The position numbers and the translations under genes are program-made. Under the pieces are notes generated by a model, which saw only the letters and a program-made list of their open reading frames with translations, was not told where the DNA came from and did no database searches. From Symbiodinium natans (Eukaryota; Sar; Dinophyceae; Suessiales; Symbiodiniaceae), in NCBI GenBank assembly GCA_905221605.1, contig CAJNDS010001935.1, positions 431,985 through 495,984 of the forward strand: 64,000 nucleotides of DNA. Direction: 5' to 3'. Numbering within the stretch: the stretch's first letter is position 1; the number at the start of each line of letters is the position of its first letter. Below, one piece after another: positions 54,601-62,949 of the stretch.

Positions 54601-55100
54601 TCCGGTACAACCCGGCAATGCCCACGATCCTCGGCAAGTCAGGTTTTCAGAACTCGCCAAAAGCGGATGATTTCAACTTTGGGGTGCGGATGCGACACTG
54701 TACCGTCTGTACGATCTCTCTCCGTGAATCAGCCCAGCTACGCCAGTCTCCCCGGAATCTGGTTGAGGATGGCCGCGGCATTCTCCTGCTTGTTCTAGGA
54801 CCCCTGCTTTTACAAAACCCCCCAATTCTGGAGCACTCAAAAACGTTTGTGCACAATCCCCGACGTCCAAAGCTATACTGTTGGTTTGTAGAGAAGCAGG
54901 GAATGAGGTACCCTACATCCCCTTACATACACACTATAAGGGATTTTATAGGGTATCCCCCCAAAAAACACCCTTTGCGGGATTATAGAGGGGACCTCAT
55001 TCCCTCATTCCCTACGAACCAACAGTAAGAAACCCTGCCTGAAGGTGGCACTTGCCATCATCGTCGATCTGAATCAGCTGCAGTGGGCCGCTGAAGTATG
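48659..55100 (-). CDS. Guanylate-binding-protein/atlastin-type large GTPase, 17 or more exons
   Basis: Dynamin-superfamily GTPase that hydrolyses GTP; relatives act in membrane remodelling or fusion. Exons (minus): 55039-55090 (GPLQLIQIDDDGKCHLQ); 54751-54785 (NAAAILNQIPG); 54568-54629, G1 P-loop GLYRTGKSFLLNRLLG; 53869-53914, G2 DGFEIGPTINPC; 53088-53178, G3 VLIDTEGLGS; 52924-52963 (YFIYNSMGAIDEQ); 52444-52515 (AIDDLHLVLHLAKHIHVK); 52091-52191, G4 region YFPLFLWVLRDF; 51333-51370 (QEYLERALQSVR); 51148-51185 (DDKNKLRDVIK); 50874-50956 (RERDCATIVRPVVDEADL); 50591-50627 (YESLRPEFREQ); 50169-50213 (VEAFVKKVYMLRGRT); 49852-49909 (KIDGQPINGAMLVELAGEY); 49420-49531 (SAWTSVVQHQLRLSLRDAVQ); 49108-49134; 48659-48708 (LRELHKEAKADALKRL). 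Exons 52963 to 49108 join in consistent phase. The G2-G3 link (T-x-G-I-W region), the start codon and the C-terminal helices are not resolved. Donors: 5 GT, 7 GC, 4 GA. Confidence 0.88.
49420..49531 (-). CDS. Exon: helical region of the GBP-like GTPase
   Basis: Reads KAINSRVVPTIQSAWTSVVQ then HQLRLSLRDAVQLYRS. A-I-N-x-x-x-V-P-x-I-x-S-A-W is the conserved start of the GBP helical domain. The acceptor TTAAG|GT joins in phase 1 to EYC; the GA donor TCGAG|GACC avoids an in-frame stop at 49406-49411 and joins to MNETAMQH. Confidence 0.85.
50512..50553 (-). repeat. CCCTAAA telomere-type array
   Basis: Six units inside a GBP intron, about 35 nt downstream in sense of the GC donor of exon 50591-50627. 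Confidence 0.92.
50874..50956 (-). CDS. Exon: RDC-x-x-x-x-RP block of the GBP-like GTPase
   Basis: Reads DLFRERDCATIVRPVVDEAD then LRNIQKLP. R-D-C-x-T-x-V-R-P is conserved at the end of the GBP G domain. It joins upstream to DDKNKLRDVIK across an intron whose donor is GA and which contains a palindromic element (51024-51132). The downstream GC donor leads to YESLRPEFREQ. Confidence 0.85.
51024..51132. mobile_element. Family A element inside a GBP intron
   Basis: CCCAAAGAGCCCGATACTGC to GCAATATTGGGCTCTCCGG, palindromic with CTTAATTAAG at both arms. It makes up more than half of the 191-nt GBP intron 50957-51147, starting about 15 nt after the GA donor. Confidence 0.85.
52091..52191 (-). CDS. 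Exon: G4 region of the GBP-like GTPase
   Basis: Reads EEKSADLAQYFPLFLWVLRD then FHLRLADEPLGTL. F-P-x-F-x-W-x-L-R-D-F is the conserved GBP/atlastin G4 block, with R-D contacting the guanine. The acceptor is GGGAAG|GAG and the donor TTAAG|GTAAGG; it joins in phase to QEYLERAL at 51370. Confidence 0.87.
52444..52515 (-). CDS. Exon of the GBP-like GTPase in a telomeric-repeat sandwich
   Basis: Twenty-four codons, AIDDLHLVLHLAKHIHVKSH and R-R-N-E. DEQ from the previous exon plus AIDDLHLV restores the family DEQAx-x-L-x-x-V. The 408-nt upstream intron has a GC donor (CAG|GCTCC) and carries degenerate TTAGGGTT repeats (52535-52648), 20 nt before the acceptor. CCCTAAA repeats (52372-52410) follow the GT donor 34 nt downstream. 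Confidence 0.85.
52535..52648 (+). repeat. Degenerate TTAGGGTTA array in a GBP intron
   Basis: TTATTAGGGTTG-type units, a 9-12-base derivative of the telomere repeat, filling the 3' part of a 408-nt GBP intron 20 nt before the acceptor. Confidence 0.85.
53088..53178 (-). CDS. Exon: G3 motif of the GBP-like GTPase
   Basis: Reads YFCVLIDTEGLGSTQRTASC then DMQILSLCILLSS. D-T-E-G-L-G-S is the G3 motif of GBP/atlastin GTPases. The TCCTC|GTGCCC donor joins the exon at 52963 across a 124-nt intron to give LLSSYFIYNSMGAIDEQ, exactly the family continuation. Confidence 0.88.
54568..54629 (-). CDS. Exon: G1/P-loop of the GBP-like GTPase
   Basis: Reads IVGIAGLYRTGKSFLLNRLL. The G-L-Y-R-T-G-K-S-F-L-L-N stretch is the diagnostic GBP/atlastin P-loop (G-x-x-x-x-G-K-S). 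The acceptor is CCGAG|G and the donor CTAG|GC. Joined to 53914 it continues G-L-Q-D-G-F-E-I-G-P-T, as in the family. Confidence 0.85.
54880..55027. mobile_element. Family C element inside a GBP intron
   Basis: CTGTTGGTTTGTAGAG... GGGAATGAGGTACCC to GGGGACCTCATTCCC and ACCAACAG; an extra internal GGGATTATAG unit. It fills most of the 5' part (sense) of GBP intron 54786-55038. Confidence 0.75.
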
Positions 55101-55368
55101 CTGCGTCGCCGTCGGCCATCGGAGCTGTGACCGACGTCTTTCGGGATTCCAAGTGCTAGGGGCTAGGGAAAGGGGGGTGGGCATGTTGCCTCAGAGTCCT
55201 GATCCACAGCTCTCCCTGCTTTCCCCCCCCCCAGGCATCGGTGCCAAGAACATGCCAACAATGGCGTAAAGGGTAGGAGAGGAAGTGGGTTCTGACACCG
55301 GGCGGTCGGGTTTTTTTAGATGCCGGGGTTTGATGCTGTGGGGATCTGTGATGGTGTCTTAGCTGCAA

Positions 55369-55743
55369 GTGCTCTGTAAGGTGTCGCATTGCCGATGGTG
55401 TGGCTTTGGATCAGCAAAGGCTCACGAGGCGCAGGCACTTCATTGGTTGTCGACTCTCATGACATGGACGCGAAGGGAGACTGAGTCAAAGCACCGCACC
55501 AAGGGAGCCCCAATGGAGATGTGGCGGGAGTTGGATTGGGCTCACACTGCGCAGGGCGAAAAACAGAAGATTCGGCAAAAGCTTACTGGTGGCGAATGTA
55601 GGCTTGAGGTCGCGATGCCTCATTTAGCATTTTGGAACCATGTAAAGCAGCTTCTGTGGCAGATCACCCCTGATTCACTGCTCACGACTATTTTTCTGCA
55701 GGCAGTCTGGGAGGCGCCCAGACAATGCGAAAAATGCCAATGA
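55369..55743 (+). CDS. Open reading frame of 124 codons, unknown
   Basis: Plus-strand ATG-to-st op frame with coding-like stretches such as WRELDWAHTAQGEKQKIRQK and MPHLAFWNHVKQLLWQITPD. No family is recognised. It lies divergently, about 270 bp upstream of the first recognised GBP exon. It could be real or chance; GC content is similar to the surroundings. Confidence 0.25.
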   Translation: MLCKVSHCRWCGFGSAKAHEAQALHWLSTLMTWTRRETESKHRTKGAPMEMWRELDWAHTAQGEKQKIRQKLTGGECRLEVAMPHLAFWNHVKQLLWQITPDSLLTTIFLQAVWEAPRQCEKCQ

Positions 55744-55869
55744 AGGGCTCCGGGCATTTGCCAGGGCCTGACACTCTCTGCATTTCCTGGGCGCGAAGGT
55801 ATTGAAGGTCGCACTGCGGTCAGCCGCTGCGCCGCGGCCTCCGGCCATCATGCGAAAAGGGTGAGTGGT

Positions 55870-56000
55870 AGGTAATTAAAATAAAAACTAAGAAGAAGAA
55901 TAGCAATAATGACAATAATGATGATGATGATAATTATAAAAATGATGGTGATAATAATAATCATAATCATAATCAGAATCATAATCAGAATCATAATAAT
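55870..56000. repeat. AT-rich GATGATAAT / CATAATCAGAAT repeat
   Basis: Degenerate trinucleotide and hexanucleotide tract (TCATAATCAGAATCATAA units) between the plus ORF at 55369 and the island at 56025. Confidence 0.8.
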
Positions 56001-56024
56001 GGCAAGAATGGGGCCTGTGTCCTA

Positions 56025-56100
56025 GAAGCCTGCGATGGCGCGCAGGTCCAAGTGCCCCGTGAAAGTGTAGCCATCCTTGAGATGGGTTTCATGCTCATGC
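56025..56100 (-). CDS. Coding-like island, unknown
   Basis: Minus frame reads METHLKDGYTFTGHLDLRAI and then A-G-F followed by a stop. It reads as protein (G-Y-T-F-T-G-H-L-D-L) but no family is recognised. TTTAGGG repeats (56138-56182) lie on its upstream side. It might be a C-terminal exon. Confidence 0.3.
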
Positions 56101-56353
56101 GCTCGCGCTCACCTCTGCACATTTCAACCTCCGGCACATGAGGAGTTCAGGGTTTAGGGTAGGGTTTAGGGTTTAGGGTCATGTTTCCAGCAGGTTCCTC
56201 TCGGCCCCTACTGGGCGCGCCAAGGTCTACCACACGCCCTTTGAACCGAATATAGGGGCCTTTATAATTACAATAGGTTTGGGGGGGAGGGGGCGTTCTT
56301 TTAGAATAAAGATCAGGGACCATAAGGGAATACTATTATAGTAATTATTCCGA

Positions 56354-56460
56354 CCCTAAACCCTAAACCCTAGACCTAGACCCTAAACCCTAAACCCTAA
56401 ACCCGAAACCCTAAACCCTAAACCCTAAACCCTAAACCCTAAACCCTAAACCCTAAACCC
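56354..56460 (-). repeat. CCCTAAA telomere-type array
   Basis: About 14 units with CCTAGA and CCCGAAA variants; left arm of a sandwich enclosing 56470-56550, with TTTAGGG at 56557-56634 on the right. The enclosed 80 bp is open on the minus strand but unassigned. Confidence 0.9.
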
Positions 56461-56929
56461 ACCCACCCACCCCCCACCCCATGCGGCCCGGTCTCCCCCA
56501 AGGCAGCAGCTTCAGTCGGGTCGATCTGTCCAGGGGGCTCTGCAGGGAGATGTAGCGGTTTAGGGTTTATAAGGTTTCGGGCTCAGGGTTTAGGGTTTAA
56601 GGTGTAGGGTTTAGGGTTTAGGGTTTAGGGTTTCTTAAACACCAAAACCGCGACCTCCCAAAGCCCTCCCAAAACAGCCTCAGGAGCCCCCATCGGGAAA
56701 AGGACGGGCAGCTCTTCGCTGTGAAACCTGAGCTCTTTTTGCCCAAGGCTTTGAGGCTCCGACTGCTAGGGCTGCGTAGCTCAGTTGAAGCTCGAGGGCA
56801 CTTCTTGTGGAGGTTGGCTCTGCAGTCCATTTTGACGGGGTGCGGGGTCCCGCTCTGTCATGGGGTGCCTGTATATATTTCCCTTTACAAAGGGGCCCGT
56901 CGCTGACAAGGACCATTCCTTGCCGGTAG

Positions 56930-57112
56930 CACTTGGAGGGTCATGGTACGTATTAACCAACTATAACTGTACTTATGCCCCACTTGTAAGCCTATGGTTG
57001 TAAGTACAATGAAAAGTACAGTGATAATTGGTTAAGAAGTACCCTGAACCCTAAACCCTAAACCCTACAAGTACCGGGATAATTGGTTAAAAAGTACCCA
57101 TGGACCTCCAAG
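56930..57112. mobile_element. Family D element containing telomere repeats
   Basis: ACTTGGAGGGTCATGGTACG to GACCTCCAAGTAG; inner inverted TTAACCAACTATAA/GATAATTGGTTAA. A CCCTAAA tract (57045-57068) has been inserted or has arisen within the right part. Confidence 0.7.
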
Positions 57113-57266
57113 TAGAGCCCTAAACCCTAAACCCTAAACCCTAAACCCTAAACCCTAAACCCTTAATTCCTAAACCCACTGTCTTGCCATAAAGGACGCC
57201 ATGTCGCTCAGGCTGTCCATCGGTCGAGCCCTCCAGGAGCATGCCGGCCTTCGGTGGCTTCGGAAT

Positions 57267-57345
57267 TAGGGGTTTAGGGTTTAGGGTTTAGGATTTAGGG
57301 TTTAGGGTTTAGGGTTTAGGATTTAGGGTTTAGGGTTCAGGGTGT
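57267..57345 (+). repeat. TTTAGGG telomere-type array
   Basis: Ten units, two of them TTTAGGA. With CCCTAAA at 57118-57168 it encloses 57180-57262, a GC-rich island of unknown content. Confidence 0.92.
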
Positions 57346-58942
57346 GGGGAAGATAATTCTGGACATGCATGGCCTGGGACCCCATGTCGAGGTGCTGATC
57401 TTTGGGACTTCTAGGTGGGCCGCGCCCAGCATCTTGGCACTTCAGGAGCAAGGGAAGGACTGGAAGCAGGATCAGGGTTGGAATCGCGTACTGGGGAAGG
57501 CGAGGGCAAGCCCAACAAAGACGACCACAAAGGAAGCGGTCCGCGACCTGAGATCTGGACCTAGAGAAAAGGATGACGAGAGTGTACGCCAATGTGTGGC
57601 TTTGGGAATTGGGCCAGTCAATGTACGTCAGGAATGAGGGCATTCCTGCAGGCTCGGCCGGCTGTCAGCCGCGATGTAGCCACAGCAGAATGCACCAAAT
57701 AGAAACGGAATTCGCCTAATTTCAATAGGGGCATCTATGAGCGAACTAGTGATGAACTCAGATCTGCAGAGTGTCCGGGCCCGGTTGCAGACCGCCTCTC
57801 TCCTGTCTTTTACTTTTCTTCACAAAGCTGGAGACTCAGTGGAGGCGGTGCAAGATACATAGCATGCGAACCAGAAATTGAGCGGTTCGAAGTCTGAATT
57901 GCTTTCATCTGAGCGCCGCTGCTCTTCACAGACCTTCGACTACTTGCGTGAACTCACGGACTTCATTCCGAGTGAAATTCCGAATGGCTTCAGATGTTAA
58001 TGGGATCGAGGAGATCTCGGAAGATGTTGTAGATTTTCGGGGGCTGGGCAGCATTGCGTGGCTGCCTTCACGGGGCTGCTTTCATGGTCGGACCACTTGG
58101 GATGCGTTGCGACGCACTTGCAGACAGGGGCCCGTCTCAAGCTATCCTGAAACTCCATAACCTTGACCACCAACGCCTGCTACACCCCCGGGCCCTTGGG
58201 CGTTGCCACCCCCAAAACTCTCAACCTGCACACCGGGCCTCTCAAAGCTCGATTAGGACCTCAAGTCAAACTCTCTGTATCCAGAGCGGCCGCTGCACGC
58301 TGAAGCTGTCGCCCAGTAAGCAGACACCAGCAGAACTTGTACTCATCTCCTTGCGACGTGAAAACTAAGGAGATTTTGCACTTTCTGGAAGCAAGTGCGC
58401 ACCCGCAGCCGACCACTACCGCTGATGCGACAGCAAACCCAACATCAGCAAGCAACTGGTGCGCCGCTCCTTTGCTCAGAGAGAAGCTCGATTCGCCCTG
58501 GGACTTCAAACTTCAGGGGCAGGAACTCCGGACCGAGACATGGGGCTGCTGTACCGGTTTTTGCGGGCAAAGGTTCCGAGTCTACTGGGTCTACGGTAGG
58601 AAGGACTCTTAAGAGCGGCGCGACATGGCTTATCCTCTAAACTGTCTCTCCGGCAGCAGCACTCACACACAACGACATGGTCAACAAAGGGACATCAATA
58701 CCTCTGAGCACCCTGCGATCGTGGGCCGGGTGAAGGGGAAGACCTGCACAAACCGGAAGCTGCAGGGTAAGGGCAGCATGCAAAGATCAGAGGACTTTCA
58801 GCTTCGGGTGCAGCCAGAACAAGGTGAGAGCCGCGCGGCTAGCATCTCCATTCAACATCTAGAGGCCACCTCTGGGTTTCAGCAGGGGAGGGGTGGAATA
58901 CCACTGAGCCCAACTCAGACCCAAACCCTAAACTGCAGAACC

Positions 58943-59010
58943 CCCTAAACCCTAAACCCTAAACCCTAAACCCTAAACCCTAAACCCTAAACCCTAAACC
59001 CTAAACTGCA
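58943..59010 (-). repeat. CCCTAAA telomere-type array
   Basis: Nine units, with CTGCAAA variants at the ends; precedes the coding-like island 59030-59105. Confidence 0.93.
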
Positions 59011-59029
59011 AACCCTAAACTCCGAATTC

Positions 59030-59105
59030 CACACACCCTGAAGACCTTGCCATCATCGGCGCGCAGCACATAGAAGCGAGCCCGGCTTCTCACCTTTCGG
59101 AGGCC
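59030..59105 (-). CDS. Coding-like island, unknown
   Basis: Minus frame reads LRKVRSRARFYVLRADDGKV then F-R-V. The V-L-R-A-D-D-G-K-V-F pattern looks like a beta-hairpin of a real protein. CCCTAAA repeats lie on both sides (58943-59010, 59107-59152). Confidence 0.3.
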
Positions 59106-59629
59106 TAAACCCTAAACCCTAAACCCTAAACCCTAAACCCTGAACCCTAAACCGGCAGAATCCAGGCATCGAAGTAGTTGCGAGTTTCCGAAAAGTACGG
59201 GTGGCGCCCCGTACCCCAAATTCTAGCTAGCAGCGTCCCTTTACAAGGACTCCCCCCCTCCTCCCCAAAAAGGGGATCCCTAATTTGAGATACAAAAGCT
59301 GGACATTTCAGGGTTGAGGGTTTCTCCGATAGAGCGCGAAGCCCGAAACTCCGAGTGGCTTGTCTGCCTTGGGCTGTCAGCAGAAGACCGCGAGTTGGCG
59401 GACACTTCAGGAAGAAGCCAGGACGGCAGGCAAATGACTGCAGAAACATTCTCTTGCTTTCTGCTTCGGGGCTGATGGAGGTTCAGTTTGGGGTTTCTTG
59501 CCACCCGCCAAGCAGCAAGCCGCACTGCAGGGACGATTTCAGAGGGGCCCAAGGTTCGACTTAAAGCTCGGAGAAGGGAGGGCACGGGCTTCCACTAGCC
59601 CCCAGCTACACCGCCCAACACCAACACTA

Positions 59630-59880
59630 CGCTAGGCCCTGGGAGTTTCTGCGCCCGCACTGACTTTCGACGTTTCTGCACGTTGCTCCCGGGACCCCAA
59701 GGGAATACCACCAAGCCTCGCCCTCGCCACGGGAGGGACGGCGCACCGACATGCGGAAGAAGTAGGCCCAAACCTTGCAGTGTCCAGGCTTGAGGGGGGC
59801 AAAGAGAATGGCACAACATATTCTGCTGTACATGCCAGCTACAGGTTCTTCGTCTGCAGAGGGTTGCACTGACTGCACGG
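59630..59880 (-). CDS. Coding-like open frame, unknown
   Basis: Minus frame reads MYSRICCAILFAPLKPGHCK, then VWAYFFRMSVRRPSRGEGEA. The stretch is cysteine- and aromatic-rich and could include a membrane segment. No family recognised; boundaries uncertain. Confidence 0.27.
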
Positions 59881-60023
59881 AGGGCTCAAGATGCTTTTTT
59901 TGCTGAGAGTTTAAAGCTTCCGGACTTTATTTTGCAACCCGAAACCGAAACCCCCCTGCGCGGAAATGCTGCGACGTGGACCTCCATGACAAAAGCAAAC
60001 CCTAAACCCTAAACCCTAAACCC

Positions 60024-60200
60024 CACTCTGCCCCTCTCCAGCTGCTTTGAGGCTTCGGGGCTTTGAAGGTGAGCACAAGAGGCATCTGGGAAGTTCTCTC
60101 GGTCCATCTTGATCCGATGAACATCCTGGGGTCTGCAGCCTCTCACTCTCTTTAAGGTGCCATGCGTGGTGACAGCAAGTCTGAAGGTGGAGGGCATCAG
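60024..60200 (-). CDS. Coding-like open frame, unknown
   Basis: Minus frame reads MPSTFRLAVTTHGTLKRVRG, then DVHRIKMDRENFPDA and SPEASKQLERGRVG. It begins and ends near CCCTAAA repeats (60000-60024, 60213-60268). The charged C-terminal part is coding-like; no family recognised. Confidence 0.27.
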
Positions 60201-60212
60201 GATGCTCGAAAA

Positions 60213-60268
60213 ACCCTAAACCCTAAACCCTAAACCCTAAACCCTAAACCCTAAACCCTAAACCCTAG
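60213..60268 (-). repeat. CCCTAAA telomere-type array
   Basis: Eight perfect units on the upstream side of the open frame 60024-60200. Confidence 0.94.
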
Positions 60269-60364
60269 TCCGCCCAAGGCTCCCAGTGGCTGACCCCGGA
60301 AAACCTCAGCGGCACAATTGGAGACTGCTGGAACCGAAGGGAACCGAAGTGCGCCCAAAGCCTT

Positions 60365-60458
60365 CCCAGAGACTCCAAAACCCCTTAATTAAGGAATATC
60401 CCTTAAATTTTAATAGGAACCCTAATATGATTTAAGGAGGGGTTTTGGAGTCTCTGGG
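60365..60458. mobile_element. Family A' palindromic element
   Basis: Ends CCCAGAGACTCCAAAACCCC and GGGGTTTTGGAGTCTCTGGG are perfect inverted repeats; the interior CCTTAATTAAGGAATATCCC resembles family A. About 94 bp. Confidence 0.85.
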
Positions 60459-60746
60459 TTCTTGGATCTAGGTGTACATGTGCAGCTCACAGGCGCCATG
60501 CAGCAGCCTACTCCTTGCATTATCGTCATGCAGCTGCCAAACCTCCAAAGTCCACACACAAGTCTCACAACTGCCCTTGCCGAGTTTTGTCTACCAAAGA
60601 ACCCAGAGCACCTGACACCAGGCAGGCCAATGCTAAGCCCATCACTCCGTGGCGGGCTCAGGACTTTCTTTCTGGAAGCCGTTGACGAAACGATCAATGA
60701 CAGGCCTTCCACGATCTTCGGCGCTAGGTTTCCTGAACCCTGTTTG

Positions 60747-60873
60747 AGGGTTTAGGGTTTCGGGCCTAGGGTTTAGGGGTTTGGGATTAGGGTTTAGGGT
60801 CTAGGGTTTAGGGTTTAGGGTTTAGGGTTTAGGGTTTAATTAGGGTTTAGGGTTTAGGGTTTAGGGTTTAGGG
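60747..60873 (+). repeat. TTTAGGG telomere-type array
   Basis: About 17 units, diverged at the left (GCCTAGGG, TTTAGGGG), clean at the right, broken once by TTTAATTAGGG. Confidence 0.92.
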
Positions 60874-61031
60874 ATCGCCAGCTATGGATATCGACTGCCT
60901 GACAGGCTCTCTGCATGCACCGACCGTTGCCAATTTGTTGTCCTCTTACCACACATTGACAGCAGCGAAAGCCCACCATCAAACAAGTCCCAAACTCAGC
61001 CAGCCGGCCTCAGATGCCTGGGCTCTCTTGC

Positions 61032-61316
61032 TCAACGCACTTGGGAAGGAGCGGAAGGAGTGGGGCATGGGGGGATCGTCTGCAAAGCATACAAAAGCAT
61101 GTAAATCGTCTCATCTGAGCTGAGGCACTCGTCCATGATGTCTTTCAGCTCCTCAGGGCGACAGATGCAGATGGGGGCTTCAAAGAGGCACAAAACGGAC
61201 CTGATCCCTCTAGCCCGCCTACACAGCCCCTGAACCTTTCTGGTGGAGATGGCTTCAACCCATCCCCCAAAACACCATCCACGGATGTAGGTGAAGTCGG
61301 GAGGCCGCTTCGTCAA
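61032..61316 (-). CDS. Coding-like open frame, unknown
   Basis: Ninety-four open codons on the minus strand. The segment SVLCLFEAPICICRPEELKD followed by IMDECLSSDETIYMLLYALQ looks like genuine folded protein, with alternating hydrophobic strands and an acidic helix. No family is recognised. It may be one exon of a gene whose other exons are at 59.0-60.2 kb on the same strand. Confidence 0.38.
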   Translation of the reverse strand: MTKRPPDFTYIRGWCFGGWVEAISTRKVQGLCRRARGIRSVLCLFEAPICICRPEELKDIMDECLSSDETIYMLLYALQTIPPCPTPSAPSQVR

Positions 61317-61434
61317 TCTTCGCTTGCCTCACATGAGACATACTCAGGGTTGGAATATTCCCTTATTCGTAATCAGGATCCTTATAGTATAAGTTAGGAG
61401 ACATGTTGAGGGTTCAAGCGCTTCTGCCGGAGGA

Positions 61435-61842
61435 ATGGGTCTGGGGCAAAGGGCGACCGAGAGCCTGGTGAGCTCATCAGCTGAAGACAAACACATGTTG
61501 ATGACAAAGACCGGTCAATTCATTGACTCGCTGCTTCGTTCCATTCTTTTTGGCACCCGCGGCGTGGCCGGACGAACCACTCAGCAGGACGTTCGTTCCA
61601 TTCCAAAAGGTTTGCCAACCCTCTTCGTGCCGGAATCGGGCCTTCGGAAACATCTTCTCGGAGAAGGAGAAGGCTCGGAAAAGCAGCGGTTTCTATTTGC
61701 AAGTGGGTCGGGCCCCATCCCGGTGTTCCCCCTTGGCTTTGGAGAAGCCCCAAGCGAGGCTTGCGGGGAGAGGCCCAGCTTTGGGAGGCCCTGGTGGAGC
61801 GATAGAGAAGGCAGGAGGGTCCTTTTTGCAACCGGGGTTTAG
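61435..61842 (+). CDS. Open reading frame of 135 codons, unknown
   Basis: Plus-strand frame with coding-like parts (DKHMLMTKTGQFIDSLLRSI, PTLFVPESGLRKHLLGEGEG). A second plus frame is also open over most of the length, which weakens the case. It ends in the TTTAGGG array at 61837. Confidence 0.25.
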   Translation: MGLGQRATESLVSSSAEDKHMLMTKTGQFIDSLLRSILFGTRGVAGRTTQQDVRSIPKGLPTLFVPESGLRKHLLGEGEGSEKQRFLFASGSGPIPVFPLGFGEAPSEACGERPSFGRPWWSDREGRRVLFATGV

Positions 61843-61906
61843 GGTTTAGGGTTTAGGGTTTAGGCTTTAGGGTTTAGGGTTTAGGGTTTACGGTTTAGGG
61901 TTTAGG
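61837..61906 (+). repeat. TTTAGGG telomere-type array
   Basis: Nine to ten units with CTTTAGG and TTTACGG variants. Confidence 0.92.
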
Positions 61907-62465
61907 AAAACACAACTCCTGATCTGGCTGTTGGGGATACTTCGGCTTTCGCCAACAGTCTCACAAACACGGCGAAGCGCGGGAGAAAGGCGGGACCTGG
62001 AACTCTGCAAGGCGCAACAACGTCTTAGTTATTATAGCTATACTCCCCTTCTAACCTTAATACAATATTAATGTTTAATATCCTCTTGGGTTTTAAATAA
62101 GCAAAAAACTCCCAAGGGGGACATAGATAACCCTTCAAGACCCTGCATAGCTGCACATATTCGTGTGCACTTTCGGTGTGCCTTCGCTACCTTCTCAGGC
62201 TATTCCGCTACCTGATAAAGACCCCCTCCCCACCCCCCAAGGCGCGCACGCCCCCGGCATTGCCGGAAAAATCTCCAGCGCTGCCTCGCAAGTCAGGCTT
62301 GGATGTGTTTTTACGCTCACGTGCAGGAACAACTTGGGTGACATTTCGCGGTCACGCAAAGAATGGTGTGGCTGACGCATGTCTGGCGCTGAACTTATGA
62401 GCCACCACATTTATCCCAAGCCCTTCTGACCGAGCACTTCACACATCTTCAAACCCTAAACCGAG

Positions 62466-62945
62466 AATCCGCCGAGGCCTCGGGCCGAAGGTGTATTGGT
62501 TGGTCGGACCCCTTTTTTTATCTGGAAAGGGTACCCCGCGTGGGCGACCACAATCTGAAAGTGCAGGACCAGGGCCAGTTGCCCCGCCTGGCAGCCCCCC
62601 CCCCCTTCCCACCCCGCCCTCCCCCCTCACGCCCCCCTCCACCCCCACCTATGCTGCCACCCCCCCCCCCTGCTTGAGGGGCCTGGCTCCACTTTACGAT
62701 CAATCCAAGCCGAACCGTCTCAACCCTCAACCTTGAACCTTGAACCTTGAACCCTAAACCCAAAAAACACCTAAACCCCAAACCGTGAACCTGGAGCCCT
62801 AAGCCCTCAACCCTAAACTAACCCTCAACCCTAAACCCAAACCATAAACCATAAACCCAGAACCCTAAAGCCTAAACCCAACCCATTGCTTGGGGTCCAG
62901 CGACTTGGGCGCTGCGGAATAACCATGCTCACGCGGACCTAAACA
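62466..62945. mobile_element. TTAA-type element, third copy, incomplete
   Basis: Starts ATCCGCCGAGGCCTCGGGCC and ends within GGCGCTGCGGAATAACCATG; has the same poly-C, CCCTCAACCC and GGTCCAGCGACTTGGGCGCT parts as copies 1 and 2. The right end with GTCGCGTAGCG and the TTAA sites are missing. Confidence 0.6.
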
Positions 62946-62949
62946 CCCT

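Noticed and set aside
22868-57112. CRISPR array from spaced repeats
   Set aside because: Repeat units are palindromic interspersed elements or telomere-type tandem repeats, not direct repeats with uniform unique spacers, and the DNA is eukaryotic.
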